Assembly: GCF_001648155.1 (NCBI RefSeq)
Contig: NZ_CP015199.1
Span: 1,219,501-1,283,500 of the forward strand
Direction of reading: 5' to 3'
Length of the DNA: 64,000 nucleotides
DNA from: Chryseobacterium glaciei
Lineage (GTDB): Bacteria; Bacteroidota; Bacteroidia; Flavobacteriales; Weeksellaceae
The position numbers were made by a program, and so were the translations under genes. Of this stretch, positions 18,422 to 26,341 are shown piece after piece (positions within the stretch are counted from its first letter, which is position 1; each line of letters opens with the position of its first letter). The notes under the pieces were generated by a model. It was not told the DNA's origin. It did no database searches and saw nothing but the letters and a program-made list of their open reading frames with translations.

Positions 18422-19292
18422 TTTCATTTTTAAAACCTTTTTCTTATCAATCTTAATATTCTTTTTTTCGTGTGAAAAGAAGGAAAAGACTTATTTTGAA
18501 ACCATTTCATTAAATGATGTGAGGCTTTCTGCTCCACAACAAGGTGAATGGAGATATGATCGAAATGAAAAATTTCAAACTTTTGGTGATTTTCAGAAAA
18601 TGGAAAAAATTAAACCAGAAGCTGGAAAAAATACTATTTATTTACAACCGATTGGAGAATTCAACGATTTACAGAAGAAAGAGATTCAACTTACTCAAGA
18701 ATATCTAAAAATTTATTTTCAGCTTGAAACCAAAGTTTTACCCACCTTATCTAATACTATTTTTCCAAAATCTGTAAGAAGAATATTTAAAAATGGACAA
18801 GAACAAATTCTCGCAGGATATGTTTTGGATAGTATTTTAATTAAAAGAAAACCAAAAGATGCAGTTGTATTCATGGGAATAACAGAAAGAGACCTTTTTC
18901 CGAAAGCTGAATGGAACTATGTTTTTGGAATGGCATCCTATCAAGATGGCGTTGGCGTTACTTCAATGTACCGATTTGCTGATGGAAATTTAACTGAATT
19001 AAATTTTATTAAAAGTCTCGAAAGGCTTATGAAAATCAGTTCCCATGAAATCGGGCATATGTTTGGAATCAGCCATTGTCTGAATGCCAATTGTGTCATG
19101 AATGGAACAAATCATCTTCCTGAAACCGATTCTCATTTCGCGAGAGCCTGTTCGCTTTGCCAGCAAAAACTGAATTCAAGTATTAAATATGATAATAAGA
19201 AACGATTGCTTGAATTAAAAACATTCTTTGAAAAACAGCACTTAAAATCTGAACTGACAAGAACTGAACAGGATTTGAAATTGTTAAAATAA
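18402..19292 (+). CDS. Archaemetzincin-like zinc peptidase lipoprotein (family M54)
   Basis: The ATG at 18402 gives 296 residues starting with a hydrophobic lipoprotein signal ending FFFSC (Cys24); an open frame extends upstream but only as out-of-phase sixA sequence, so the later ATG is preferred. The metzincin zinc motif HEIGHMFGISHC is at residues 215-226, followed by CVMN and a CSLC pair (Cys250/Cys253), the second zinc site that defines archaemetzincins. A Met-turn-like CVMNG follows the zinc motif. The protein is probably a membrane-anchored periplasmic or surface peptidase. It overlaps sixA by 20 bases, which suggests translational coupling. Confidence 0.88.
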   Translation: MNLGKFNFIFKTFFLSILIFFFSCEKKEKTYFETISLNDVRLSAPQQGEWRYDRNEKFQTFGDFQKMEKIKPEAGKNTIYLQPIGEFNDLQKKEIQLTQEYLKIYFQLETKVLPTLSNTIFPKSVRRIFKNGQEQILAGYVLDSILIKRKPKDAVVFMGITERDLFPKAEWNYVFGMASYQDGVGVTSMYRFADGNLTELNFIKSLERLMKISSHEIGHMFGISHCLNANCVMNGTNHLPETDSHFARACSLCQQKLNSSIKYDNKKRLLELKTFFEKQHLKSELTRTEQDLKLLK

Positions 19293-19357
19293 GTTTAGGC
19301 TAAAGCCAATATTAGGCTGCAAAACAAAAAAACGGACTAAAGTCCGTTCTTATTGAT
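19293..19357 (+). repeat. 65-bp two-hairpin repeat, copy 1
   Basis: This element starts directly after the archaemetzincin stop. It has two small palindromes built on the same core, GGCTAAAGCC and ACGGACTAAAGTCCGT. A second copy of the same 65-base length lies at 42741-42805 with matching ends (GTTT and TTATTGAT or CTATTGAT). The second palindrome (19331-19348) followed by T residues could also act as a terminator. Confidence 0.75.
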
Positions 19358-19373
19358 AATAAATATTCTGTTT

Positions 19374-20915
19374 TTATTTTCTCTTCAAATCCAGATCCTC
19401 AAAATCGAAGCTGAAATCGGTAACGTCCGAAATAGGTTTCAACTTTGCAGACTGCGCTTTTCCGTTTTCATCATAATTAAAAATAATGTAAGAATCAGCG
19501 TCATAGCTTCTGTCATCCCATTTTATAATAAAAGAATTATTTGAATATGGAAGCAGTTCACCTTTTAATCTAGGAGAATTTTTGCATGAAATTCTATAAT
19601 TATTTCCTTGCTGAGAAATTTCTACATCTCCAAACCAAACATCATTATAGCTTCCTACAAACTGCTCTGCTTTTGGTTGAAGATTTTTATCTTTTTTAAA
19701 TGACTCAGATTTTGCAAAAGCTTCTTTCTTTTGTTTTTCATAAACGGCTTCATTTTTTGCCATTCTTTCACCGTAAGTTTTAAGCCAATTTCGGTCTGCA
19801 ACACCTAAATAAGAATCTTTTACCGTATTGGTTATTGTATTGAAAGCCGCTCCAGACTGTTGATTAGTCAAGACTACAATTCCTAGTTTCAGATCTGGAA
19901 TTAAAGTAAATTGAGTTACCGTTCCAATCAATCCACCTGTATGTTGAACTTGCTTATGACCTTTAACATCGCTTAAAAACCAACCCATTCCGTAACCGTA
20001 AAAGCTTGTATCATAAGGATTTTTCGGAGCTATTTTATCCGGAATCTGTAAACTCCAAAGCTGTTGAACATTTTTATCTGAAACTAATTTTTTCCCGTCT
20101 TTTGTAGTGAAATTATTTAATAAAAATTCTGCCCAAGTCGTCATGTCCTTAATGTTGCTCATAATTCCACCTGCAGCGTTGGCTGTTTCGTTCCAGTCGT
20201 GAGGAACTGCGATCGCTTTTCCGTCTACAGGAGCGTGAGCATCAATTTTATTGGTTACGGCTTTTGCTCTGTTATAACTTCCAACACTTGAAGTCATGCC
20301 AATAGGTTTCATAATTCTCTGTTCGATAAAATCTGCCCAGCTTAATCCTGAAACTCGGTGAATCACTTCTCCGGCAACGATAAACATGATATTATTATAA
20401 TCTAAAGTCGTTCTGAAAGGGTTTTCAGGTTGAAGATATCTTACGTTATGAACAATGTCATTCACCGTTAAATTTCCGCCTTCAGGAAAAAACATCAAAT
20501 CACCTTGCCCCAACCCTAATCCAGCTCTGTGCGTCACTAAATCCTTAATTGTAACATTTTGAGAAACATAAGGATCATACATTTGAAATTCTGGGATATA
20601 TTTTGAAACTTTATCGTCCCAGCTCAGTTTCCCTTCATCCGCCAAAATCGCTAATGCTGTACACGTAAAACCTTTTGAATTGGAAGCAATTCCCACCAAA
20701 GTATTGTCGTCCATTGGCTGTTTTGTTGTTAAAGAACGTACCCCAAACCCTTTTGAATAGATTAGTTTACCATCTTTAATAACTCCGACAGACATTCCGG
20801 GAACATCAAAGGTTTTTAAGGTATTCTGGATCAATTCGTCCAGTTTTTTTTCTTCAACCTGCGCAAAAGACATCAGAGAAAGAAAAATAAAGAACAAAGA
20901 AAAGTTATGCTTCAT
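19374..20915 (-). CDS. Secreted serine hydrolase, beta-lactamase/DUF3471 type
   Basis: The 513-residue protein has a signal peptide ending MSFAQ (residue 19). It carries class C beta-lactamase/penicillin-binding-protein motifs: SNSK (residues 78-81, Ser78 nucleophile and Lys81), YNN (Tyr173) and HTGG replacing KTG. The C-terminal ~100 residues form a lipocalin-like DUF3471 domain typical of esterase or peptidase members of this group. Whether it acts on peptides or esters cannot be told. It is a single gene with a candidate promoter 17 bases upstream. Confidence 0.88.
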   Translation of the reverse strand: MKHNFSLFFIFLSLMSFAQVEEKKLDELIQNTLKTFDVPGMSVGVIKDGKLIYSKGFGVRSLTTKQPMDDNTLVGIASNSKGFTCTALAILADEGKLSWDDKVSKYIPEFQMYDPYVSQNVTIKDLVTHRAGLGLGQGDLMFFPEGGNLTVNDIVHNVRYLQPENPFRTTLDYNNIMFIVAGEVIHRVSGLSWADFIEQRIMKPIGMTSSVGSYNRAKAVTNKIDAHAPVDGKAIAVPHDWNETANAAGGIMSNIKDMTTWAEFLLNNFTTKDGKKLVSDKNVQQLWSLQIPDKIAPKNPYDTSFYGYGMGWFLSDVKGHKQVQHTGGLIGTVTQFTLIPDLKLGIVVLTNQQSGAAFNTITNTVKDSYLGVADRNWLKTYGERMAKNEAVYEKQKKEAFAKSESFKKDKNLQPKAEQFVGSYNDVWFGDVEISQQGNNYRISCKNSPRLKGELLPYSNNSFIIKWDDRSYDADSYIIFNYDENGKAQSAKLKPISDVTDFSFDFEDLDLKRK

Positions 20916-20931
20916 TATTTTAAAATTTTCT

Positions 20932-20939
20932 CAAATTTA
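20932..20939 (-). promoter_or_regulatory. Candidate -7 element for the serine hydrolase
   Basis: The minus strand reads TAAATTTG here, matching TAnnTTTG, 16 bases before the start codon. Confidence 0.5.
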
Positions 20940-21012
20940 GTAAATATTGGATGATACTAATTTTGTAATCAATGAAAGTTTCTTTATTTTGGTTTAAATG
21001 TTTTTAATTCAA

Positions 21013-21425
21013 ATGAAAAAATCGGTTTATATTTTATTATTACTATTCACTGTTATTTTCATTAACTCTCAAAGTAAGGTTGATAATCCTTTTCTTTTAC
21101 AAAATTGGAAATTAAAGAGAATAGATACCATTACCTATATCTTTGAAAAGCAAGAACATCTTGATAAAAAAAGAATAAGTTTTAAGTTTAAGAAGAATGG
21201 AAAAATTATAGGAAATTTAACACCGATGACCTGTATAGTAGGAGAAGATATAAGTAAAGTAAAATAAAATTTAAAAGAACAGTCGGAACCTGGAAAAAAA
21301 TTTCTGATACAATGATAGAAATAAAATTCCCTTATTCTACCGCCATAACTGGCTGGAATATTATTAAAACGGTAAATGAAAATGAGTTAGTAATAAGAAG
21401 AAACATCAGATTAAATAAAAAATAA
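21013..21425 (+). pseudogene. Small secreted lipocalin-like protein, frameshifted
   Basis: The ATG at 21013 starts MKKSVYILLLLF..INSQSK, a signal peptide, and the frame continues to a TAA at 21265-21267 after about 84 residues. Directly after, the frame shifted by one base is open to 21423-21425 and reads KFKRTVGTWKKISDT.. and GWNIIKTVNENELVIRR, which looks like the second half of a lipocalin-type domain (GTWK..., W.I..., L.I.). Adding one A in the A/T run at 21260-21270 joins the halves. It is either a natural mutation or an assembly indel. An upstream in-frame ATG at 20998 is possible but would put five residues before the signal peptide. Confidence 0.7.
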
Positions 21426-21431
21426 ATCTTC

Positions 21432-21439
21432 TAACTTTG
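21432..21439 (+). promoter_or_regulatory. Candidate -7 element for the metallophosphoesterase
   Basis: TAACTTTG matches TAnnTTTG and lies 13 bases before the ATG at 21453. Confidence 0.55.
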
Positions 21440-21452
21440 CAAAAAAGTTTTA

Positions 21453-21950
21453 ATGACCAAGATTCTCCTCCTTTCCGACTCTCATTCCTACATTGATGAC
21501 CGAATTTTAGAATATGCCCGACAAGCTGACGAAATTTGGCATTGCGGGGATTTTGGCAGTTTCGAAATCATTGAAGAACTTGAAAAAATTAAACCTTTAA
21601 AAGGCGTTTACGGAAATATTGACAATGCTAAAATCCGTTCTGAATTTCCTGAAGTAAACCGATTTTTTTGTGAAAATCTGGAAGTTTTAATGATCCATAT
21701 CGGAGGTTATCCCGGAAAGTATACACCTTTAGCTAAAGAAGAAATTGCAGAAAAAGCTCCGAAATTATTTATTTCAGGGCATTCTCATATCTTAAAGGCG
21801 ATGTATGACAAAAAAAATAATCTTCTTCACCTTAATCCCGGAGCTTGTGGAAAACAAGGCTGGCATAAAATGAGAACAATGATGCGTTTTGTGGTCGATG
21901 GTGAAGAAATAAAAGATTTGGAGGTTATTGAATTGGGATCAAAAACTTGA
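21453..21950 (+). CDS. YfcE/MJ0936-type metallophosphoesterase
   Basis: The 165-residue protein is a compact metal-dependent phosphodiesterase. It has LLLSDSHSY (Asp and His ligands), HCGDFGS, YGNIDN (in place of the usual GNCD), FISGHSHILK and NPGACGK. Proteins of this type hydrolyse phosphodiesters in vitro, but the physiological substrate is unknown. It carries no signal peptide and should be cytoplasmic. It stands alone, with a candidate promoter just upstream and a palindromic repeat just downstream. Confidence 0.93.
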   Translation: MTKILLLSDSHSYIDDRILEYARQADEIWHCGDFGSFEIIEELEKIKPLKGVYGNIDNAKIRSEFPEVNRFFCENLEVLMIHIGGYPGKYTPLAKEEIAEKAPKLFISGHSHILKAMYDKKNNLLHLNPGACGKQGWHKMRTMMRFVVDGEEIKDLEVIELGSKT

Positions 21951-21963
21951 TTTTTTAAACACG

Positions 21964-22021
21964 AATATCACTAATACTTTCACAAATCTCACTATTTAAA
22001 TTTGTTGAAATTCGTGATATT
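21964..22021 (+). repeat. Imperfect inverted repeat before the Smr gene
   Basis: AATATCACTAAT (21964-21975) pairs with ATTCGTGATATT (22010-22021) at 11 of 12 positions, and an inner TTTCACAAAT faces ATTTGTTGAAA. The hairpin lies between the metallophosphoesterase stop and the Smr start. Confidence 0.5.
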
Positions 22022-22056
22022 ATTTGTGTCTTTTGTGTTTGTATTTAAAAATTATT

Positions 22057-22551
22057 ATGAAGATAGGCGATAAAGTTTCTGTGGTAGACGAAGATTTAGG
22101 TGGAATTGTGACTTCCGTTCATGGAAAAACTGTGGTTTTTAAAGATGAATATGGATTCACTTATCAATATCCACAAGAGAAATTAGTTCCGAAAAATGCT
22201 GATCTTTATGAAAATATTAAAGTTGTAAGAAAACCCGAAGCCAAGAAAATTATTTCAAAAAAACATCAGAATAATGCTTTGGTTTTAGACTTACATTTTC
22301 ATAATTTAGTTAAAAATCCTAATGATTATGATAGTTTTGAAAGATTGTTTATTCAAAAGGAAAAGCTATTACAAACCATTACTTTTTGCAGAAAAAATAA
22401 TTTAAAAAGATTGGAAATCGTTCATGGAATTGGTGATGGCATTCTGCAGAGAATGGTTTTCGATGTTTTGGAAAGCCAAAGTAATCTCGATTTTTACAAT
22501 AAAGATATACTTCATCATCAATCGGGTGCGGTAATGGTAGAATTTCACTAA
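22057..22551 (+). CDS. Smr-domain protein
   Basis: From the ATG at 22057 the protein has 164 residues; the frame is open 11 codons further upstream only from a TTG within a repeat, so the ATG is chosen. Residues 1-55 form a small beta-rich module (GDKVSVVDEDLGGIVTSV). The C-terminal ~90 residues are an Smr domain with LDLHFH (canonical LDLHG altered) and HGIGDGILQRMV (HGxGxGxL). Smr domains, first seen in MutS2, are often nucleases or nucleic-acid binders. The DUF3822 gene follows after 18 bases. Confidence 0.88.
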   Translation: MKIGDKVSVVDEDLGGIVTSVHGKTVVFKDEYGFTYQYPQEKLVPKNADLYENIKVVRKPEAKKIISKKHQNNALVLDLHFHNLVKNPNDYDSFERLFIQKEKLLQTITFCRKNNLKRLEIVHGIGDGILQRMVFDVLESQSNLDFYNKDILHHQSGAVMVEFH

Positions 22552-22569
22552 ATTTGCAACAATTGTAAT

Positions 22570-23286
22570 ATGAACGTACTTAATTTACTTTTTACCAAAG
22601 ACGGATTGATCTACCAAATAGCTAAGAATAAAAGCATTTTGGAGGAAAAATCTTATTTCGTGACAGAGGAAACTCCGGAAAATTTCATTGCTGATCAACT
22701 GGATGATATTCTCATAAAACAAAGATTTGACGAAATTCATGTAATCTCGTCACTGAACCATTTTACCCTAATGCCTGAAGGATTTTCAGAGCATGATGCA
22801 GGCTTTGAGCTGATTGCTTTCAACGCTCCTGTAGACAAGGAAAACGAAGAACTGATGCTTTCTGTGAATAAAAAATTCAAGGTTCAGTTTTATTATACTT
22901 TTCCGAAAACTTTTTACAAGAAAATAAAAGAATTGGCGATTCCGGTTCATTTTAATTTTTCAGGAGAGAAATTTTTAAATTCGATCAACAATAAAAATAA
23001 TAAAGAAATTCACATCAATTTATATCATAATCAGTGTGAGTTTTTTGCCATTGACAATAAAAAAATCATCTTATACAATAATCTGGATGTAAATTCGGAA
23101 GTAGATTTTCTTTATTTTGTAATGTTTACTTTAAGCAAAATCGGTTTTGGAATCAATGAAACCAGCTTTTTTGCTTACGGAGAAACCACTGAGAATGAAA
23201 CCTTTATTTCAGAATTACAGAAATTTGTAAAGAATCTGAAAATTGTATTTGATAATATTCCTAATAAGAATTTTATACTTGTATAG
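22570..23286 (+). CDS. DUF3822-family protein
   Basis: The 238-residue soluble protein matches the DUF3822 family, which in Bacteroidetes is regularly found next to rsmD, as it is here. Its pattern of strands (VLNLLFTKDGLIYQIAKN at the start, HINLYHNQCEFFAIDNKK in the middle) resembles an actin-like (ASKHA) ATPase fold, but that is an inference. Function is unknown. It is separated from rsmD by a small lipoprotein gene. Confidence 0.75.
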   Translation: MNVLNLLFTKDGLIYQIAKNKSILEEKSYFVTEETPENFIADQLDDILIKQRFDEIHVISSLNHFTLMPEGFSEHDAGFELIAFNAPVDKENEELMLSVNKKFKVQFYYTFPKTFYKKIKELAIPVHFNFSGEKFLNSINNKNNKEIHINLYHNQCEFFAIDNKKIILYNNLDVNSEVDFLYFVMFTLSKIGFGINETSFFAYGETTENETFISELQKFVKNLKIVFDNIPNKNFILV

Positions 23287-23325
23287 TCTAATTTCATATT
23301 TCAACTAAAAACTTTAACCATTATC

Positions 23326-23625
23326 ATGAAAAAATTTATTCTTTATCTTGTAATAACTACATGCAGTTTTGTTATTACTTCTTGTGGCTCGACTAATATC
23401 AGTCATCAAAAAGACGGTCTGTCATATGAAACAGCAGTCAAAGCAAAAAGTGTAAAGGATGAATATTTATTTATAGGACAAAACTGTAATGATTGCAAAG
23501 TAAAATCACAATCATTAACTGAACACAACGGGAAACCCTTTGATGTAATAACTGTAGAAAAAACTGACGGAACAACATTAAAATATTATTTTGATATAAA
23601 ATCTTTTTATGGAAAATTTTATTAA
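23326..23625 (+). CDS. Small lipoprotein of unknown function
   Basis: A 99-residue protein with a signal peptide and lipobox (VITSCGST, Cys20). The mature part contains a Cys pair in GQNCNDCKVKSQ and a short beta-rich segment FDVITVEKTDGTTLKYYFD. I do not recognise a family. It is inserted between the DUF3822 gene and rsmD on the same strand with 39- and 28-base gaps. Confidence 0.65.
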   Translation: MKKFILYLVITTCSFVITSCGSTNISHQKDGLSYETAVKAKSVKDEYLFIGQNCNDCKVKSQSLTEHNGKPFDVITVEKTDGTTLKYYFDIKSFYGKFY

Positions 23626-23653
23626 AAAATAAAACAACAACTCAACTAAAAAA

Positions 23654-24241
23654 ATGTACAGAATAATATCCGGCCGATGGAAAGCCAAAAAAATAGCAGC
23701 TCCAAAGAATTTTGATGTAAGACCGACGACGGATTTTGCAAAGGAAGCTTTGTTCAGTATCATAGAAAATACGTATGATATGCAGTCGATCTCCGTGCTG
23801 GATCTTTTCGCAGGAATCGGTTCTATCACGTTTGAATTTGCTTCGAGAGGCTGCAAAGACGTAACGTCTGTAGAAATGAATCCAAAACACACTTCTTTCC
23901 TTAATTCGACCGCTGCAGAACTTGATATGTCTGTGCAGGTAAGCGTTCAGAGAGGAGATGCTTTTGATTGGTTAAAAAAATTCAGAAATAAAAAATCTTT
24001 TGAGATCGTTTTTTCTGATGCACCATTCGAGATGGAAGAAAAAAAATACTACGAACTGCTTTCTTTAGTGTTAAATAATAAATATTTAAAAGAAAATGGT
24101 GTTCTGATTGTTGAACATCAAAGTAGATTGAAATTCGATCATCCCAACTTTTTAGAAACCAGAAAATACGGAAACGTGAGTTTCAGTTTTTTTAAACCGA
24201 ATACTGTAGAAACATTAGAAATAGATAACCAGGAAATTTAA
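23654..24241 (+). CDS. rsmD: 16S rRNA (guanine-N2)-methyltransferase RsmD
   Basis: RsmD methylates G966 of 16S rRNA with S-adenosylmethionine. The 195-residue protein has RIISGRWKAKKIAAP, the start typical of the family, then VRPTTDFAKEALF, the SAM-binding VLDLFAGIGSITFEFASRG and catalytic motif IV at residues 122-125. That motif reads DAPF rather than the usual (D/N)PP(Y/F). The 3' end overlaps the convergent HxlR regulator by 4 bases. Confidence 0.92.
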   Translation: MYRIISGRWKAKKIAAPKNFDVRPTTDFAKEALFSIIENTYDMQSISVLDLFAGIGSITFEFASRGCKDVTSVEMNPKHTSFLNSTAAELDMSVQVSVQRGDAFDWLKKFRNKKSFEIVFSDAPFEMEEKKYYELLSLVLNNKYLKENGVLIVEHQSRLKFDHPNFLETRKYGNVSFSFFKPNTVETLEIDNQEI

Positions 24242-24585
24242 TTCTTGGTTATTTTTTTTGAAATTTCTACGGCATCCTGTCCCCATTTTGTAATTTCATT
24301 CAGAACAGGAAGCAATGTTTTTCCAAAATCCGTTAATGAATATTCTACCATCAAAGGTGGCTTTTCTGTGAAAACTTTTCTGTCGATGATATTATCTTCT
24401 TCTAATTGTTTTAATTGAAGGCTTAACGTTCTTTCCGTTATTGTCGGGATTAATTTTCTTAATTCGTTATATCTTTTTGCTCCATCAATTAAATAAAACA
24501 AAATTACCGCTTTCCATTTTCCGCCTATAAACCTCATTGTGACGCTGGTGCAGCAAGGATATGGCTTGTTATCTACTGTGTACAT
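24238..24585 (-). CDS. HxlR-family transcriptional regulator
   Basis: The 115-residue protein is a winged helix-turn-helix regulator of the HxlR type. Marker segments are MRFIGGKWKAVILFYLIDG, RYNELRKLIPTITERTLSLQ and VEYSLTDFGKTLLPVL. A Cys near the N-terminus (YPCCTSV) could sense oxidants or electrophiles as in related YodB-type regulators. It is divergent from a nitroreductase gene, and a 15-bp perfect inverted repeat brackets the two promoters, so it probably represses both the nitroreductase and itself. Confidence 0.93.
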   Translation of the reverse strand: MYTVDNKPYPCCTSVTMRFIGGKWKAVILFYLIDGAKRYNELRKLIPTITERTLSLQLKQLEEDNIIDRKVFTEKPPLMVEYSLTDFGKTLLPVLNEITKWGQDAVEISKKITKN

Positions 24586-24612
24586 TTATACTATCATTTT
24601 TTACCGTTATTG

Positions 24613-24620
24613 CAAAGTTA
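24613..24620 (-). promoter_or_regulatory. Candidate -7 element for the HxlR gene
   Basis: Minus-strand TAACTTTG, 27 bases before the HxlR ATG and between the two operator arms. Confidence 0.6.
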
Positions 24621-24632
24621 ATAAACTTAAAT

Positions 24633-24640
24633 TAATTTTG
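24633..24640 (+). promoter_or_regulatory. Candidate -7 element for the nitroreductase
   Basis: Plus-strand TAATTTTG, 27 bases before the nitroreductase ATG and between the operator arms, a mirror image of the HxlR arrangement. Confidence 0.6.
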
Positions 24641-24667
24641 TAACTATAAAAATGATAGTATAAAATT

Positions 24668-25267
24668 ATGAACTTTTTAAACAAAATGAAAACGAGGTAT
24701 ACCGTAAAAAAATACAATCCTCAAGGAATAATAAGTGAAGAACAAATAGCTCAATTGAAAGAAATTTTACATCTCAGTCCATCTTCCATCAACAGCCAGC
24801 CATGGAATTTTGTGTTTGTAAATAATCTTGAAATCAAAACTGAATTGGCAGAAGCTTCTTATTTTAACAAAGAGAAAATTGTAGACAGCAATCAATTAGT
24901 TGTATTTCAGGTGATCAAAAACGTTAAAGATTTTGAAGAGCAGATTGAGGAAAATCTTCCCGAAGGTTCTATTAATTATTACAAAAACTTTGTAAAACCA
25001 AAAGGTGAAGAAGCCATAAAATCATGGCTTGGACATCAGGTTTATCTGTCTCTGGGAGTTTTTCTTTCTGCTTGTGCTGATATGGGAATTGATTCCACAC
25101 CGATGGAAGGAATTGAAACAGATAAATACAACGAGATTTTGAAAAATGAAGCCTATGAAACTTTGTTTGCAGTAGTAATCGGTGAGAAATCCGAAGAAGA
25201 CAGCAATCAGCCGAGCCATACTCCGAAAAAGAGATTGGAAAGTAAAAAGGTGATTTTGGAAATTTAA
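24668..25267 (+). CDS. Nitroreductase-family FMN oxidoreductase
   Basis: The 199-residue protein fits NfsB/YodC-type nitroreductases: MKTRYTVKKYNP near the start, LHLSPSSINSQPWNFVFV (FMN phosphate and ring binding) and the C-terminal VVIGEKSEEDSNQP..KKRL. Such enzymes use NAD(P)H to reduce nitro compounds and quinones. The link to an HxlR regulator with shared operator suggests induction by quinone-like or electrophilic stress, which is inferred from related systems such as YodB/YodC. The inverted-repeat arm ends 6 bases before its ATG. Confidence 0.92.
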   Translation: MNFLNKMKTRYTVKKYNPQGIISEEQIAQLKEILHLSPSSINSQPWNFVFVNNLEIKTELAEASYFNKEKIVDSNQLVVFQVIKNVKDFEEQIEENLPEGSINYYKNFVKPKGEEAIKSWLGHQVYLSLGVFLSACADMGIDSTPMEGIETDKYNEILKNEAYETLFAVVIGEKSEEDSNQPSHTPKKRLESKKVILEI

Positions 25268-25275
25268 TTTATTTA

Positions 25276-25423
25276 AACGCAAAGATTATACAACTTATCG
25301 AAAATTTTAAGGAAGCAAAGAATGGCGACAAGTCGCTTATGAAGCTAGCTTAATAGATCAATTGGAAATTGATTAATTCTTTGCTCACTCAAAACTATAC
25401 TTTAGATAATAAATCTTTGCGTT
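25276..25423 (+). repeat. Nested palindromic (MITE-like) element, AACGCAAAGATT termini
   Basis: AACGCAAAGATT (25276-25287) and AATCTTTGCGTT (25412-25423) are perfect terminal inverted repeats. Inside are GCAAAGAAT (25315-25323) with ATTCTTTGC (25376-25384) and a small palindrome GCGACAAGTCGC (25325-25336). No coding potential is seen. It begins 8 bases after the nitroreductase stop. Confidence 0.65.
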
Positions 25424-25447
25424 AAAAAAGCTTTATAAAACAAAGAA

Positions 25448-25476
25448 AAAAGCTGTTTCAATGCGAAGCAGCTTTT
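25448..25476. terminator. Hairpin terminator between nitroreductase and murI
   Basis: AAAAGCTGTTTC pairs with GAAGCAGCTTTT (one G-U pair) around a 5-base loop. It sits 4 bases beyond the murI stop and can serve both convergent units. Confidence 0.8.
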
Positions 25477-25480
25477 ATTT

Positions 25481-26311
25481 TCATAATACTTTTAGTTCTA
25501 AATCGATGGTCTTACCAAAGAACTTTTTAGAGATCTTCTCAAAATTCTTGGTAATATCTGAGAGATAAAAATAATAATTAGGCTTAGAATTCCCCTCATT
25601 CAGAAGGTTATATTTATCTAAAATGATCTTTAAATGATTGGCAACAATATTTGGAGAATCAATTACACGAACGCGGTTTCCGTAATATTGTTTGATCTCA
25701 TCAATCAACAAAGGATAATGAGTACATCCTAAAATAAGCGTTTCAATATTTTTTAATTTACTATTGCTTAAATAATTATAAATAATTGCATGTGTGATCG
25801 GATGATTTTTAAACCCTTCTTCAATAGCCGGAACTAATAAAGGTGTTGCCAATTCATCAACTTTGATCCACTTGTTATGCTTTCTAATGCTTTTTTTATA
25901 CAAGCCTGAATTCACCGTTGCTTTTGTAGCAATAACTCCAACATTGTTATGAATTTCGTACGAAACTTTTTCTGCAACAGGATTTATTACATCAATCACA
26001 GGAACTTTTCCGGCAACAGATTGCATCACTTCATTTAAAGCATTCGCAGTTGCCGTATTACAGGCAATTACAATCGCTTTGCAATTTTGAGCCAACAAAA
26101 AGTTGGTGATCTTTGTAGAATATTCGATGATCGCTTCCTTTGATTTTTCACCATACGGAAGATGTTTTGTATCTCCGAAATAAATCAGATCTTCGTTAGG
26201 AAGAAGCCTTTTTATTTCTTTAGCAACCGTTAATCCTCCAACCCCGCTATCAAAAATTCCGATAGGCTGTTTTGCTGAAAGATGCGAGTAATTTACTTTT
26301 TTAGTTTTCAA
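25481..26311 (-). CDS. murI: Glutamate racemase
   Basis: MurI makes D-glutamate for peptidoglycan. Motifs are PIGIFDSGVGGLTV, VIACNTATANAL (first catalytic Cys) and LILGCTHYPLL (second catalytic Cys). The start proposed here is TTG at 26311 (reading MKTKKVNYSHLSAKQPIG, 276 residues). A further TTG at 26332 lies inside a candidate -7 element (26330-26337), so a transcript from that promoter would not contain it. No ATG precedes the first motif in a sensible position. Confidence 0.93.
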   Translation of the reverse strand: MKTKKVNYSHLSAKQPIGIFDSGVGGLTVAKEIKRLLPNEDLIYFGDTKHLPYGEKSKEAIIEYSTKITNFLLAQNCKAIVIACNTATANALNEVMQSVAGKVPVIDVINPVAEKVSYEIHNNVGVIATKATVNSGLYKKSIRKHNKWIKVDELATPLLVPAIEEGFKNHPITHAIIYNYLSNSKLKNIETLILGCTHYPLLIDEIKQYYGNRVRVIDSPNIVANHLKIILDKYNLLNEGNSKPNYYFYLSDITKNFEKISKKFFGKTIDLELKVL

Positions 26312-26329
26312 GTGATCTGAAATTTTATA

Positions 26330-26337
26330 CAAAAATA
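26330..26337 (-). promoter_or_regulatory. Candidate -7 element for murI
   Basis: Minus-strand TATTTTTG matches TAnnTTTG, 19 bases before the proposed TTG start. Confidence 0.5.
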
Positions 26338-26341
26338 GTGA

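Larger units (their letters stand above)
24587..24662. promoter_or_regulatory. Probable HxlR operator: 15-bp perfect inverted repeat spanning the divergent promoters
   Basis: TATACTATCATTTTT at 24587-24601 is repeated exactly in inverse at 24648-24662. Each arm lies between one candidate -7 element and the corresponding start codon (24585 for the regulator, 24668 for the nitroreductase). The spacing is 46 bases. The layout suits a dimeric repressor that blocks both promoters, possibly by looping. Confidence 0.8.
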
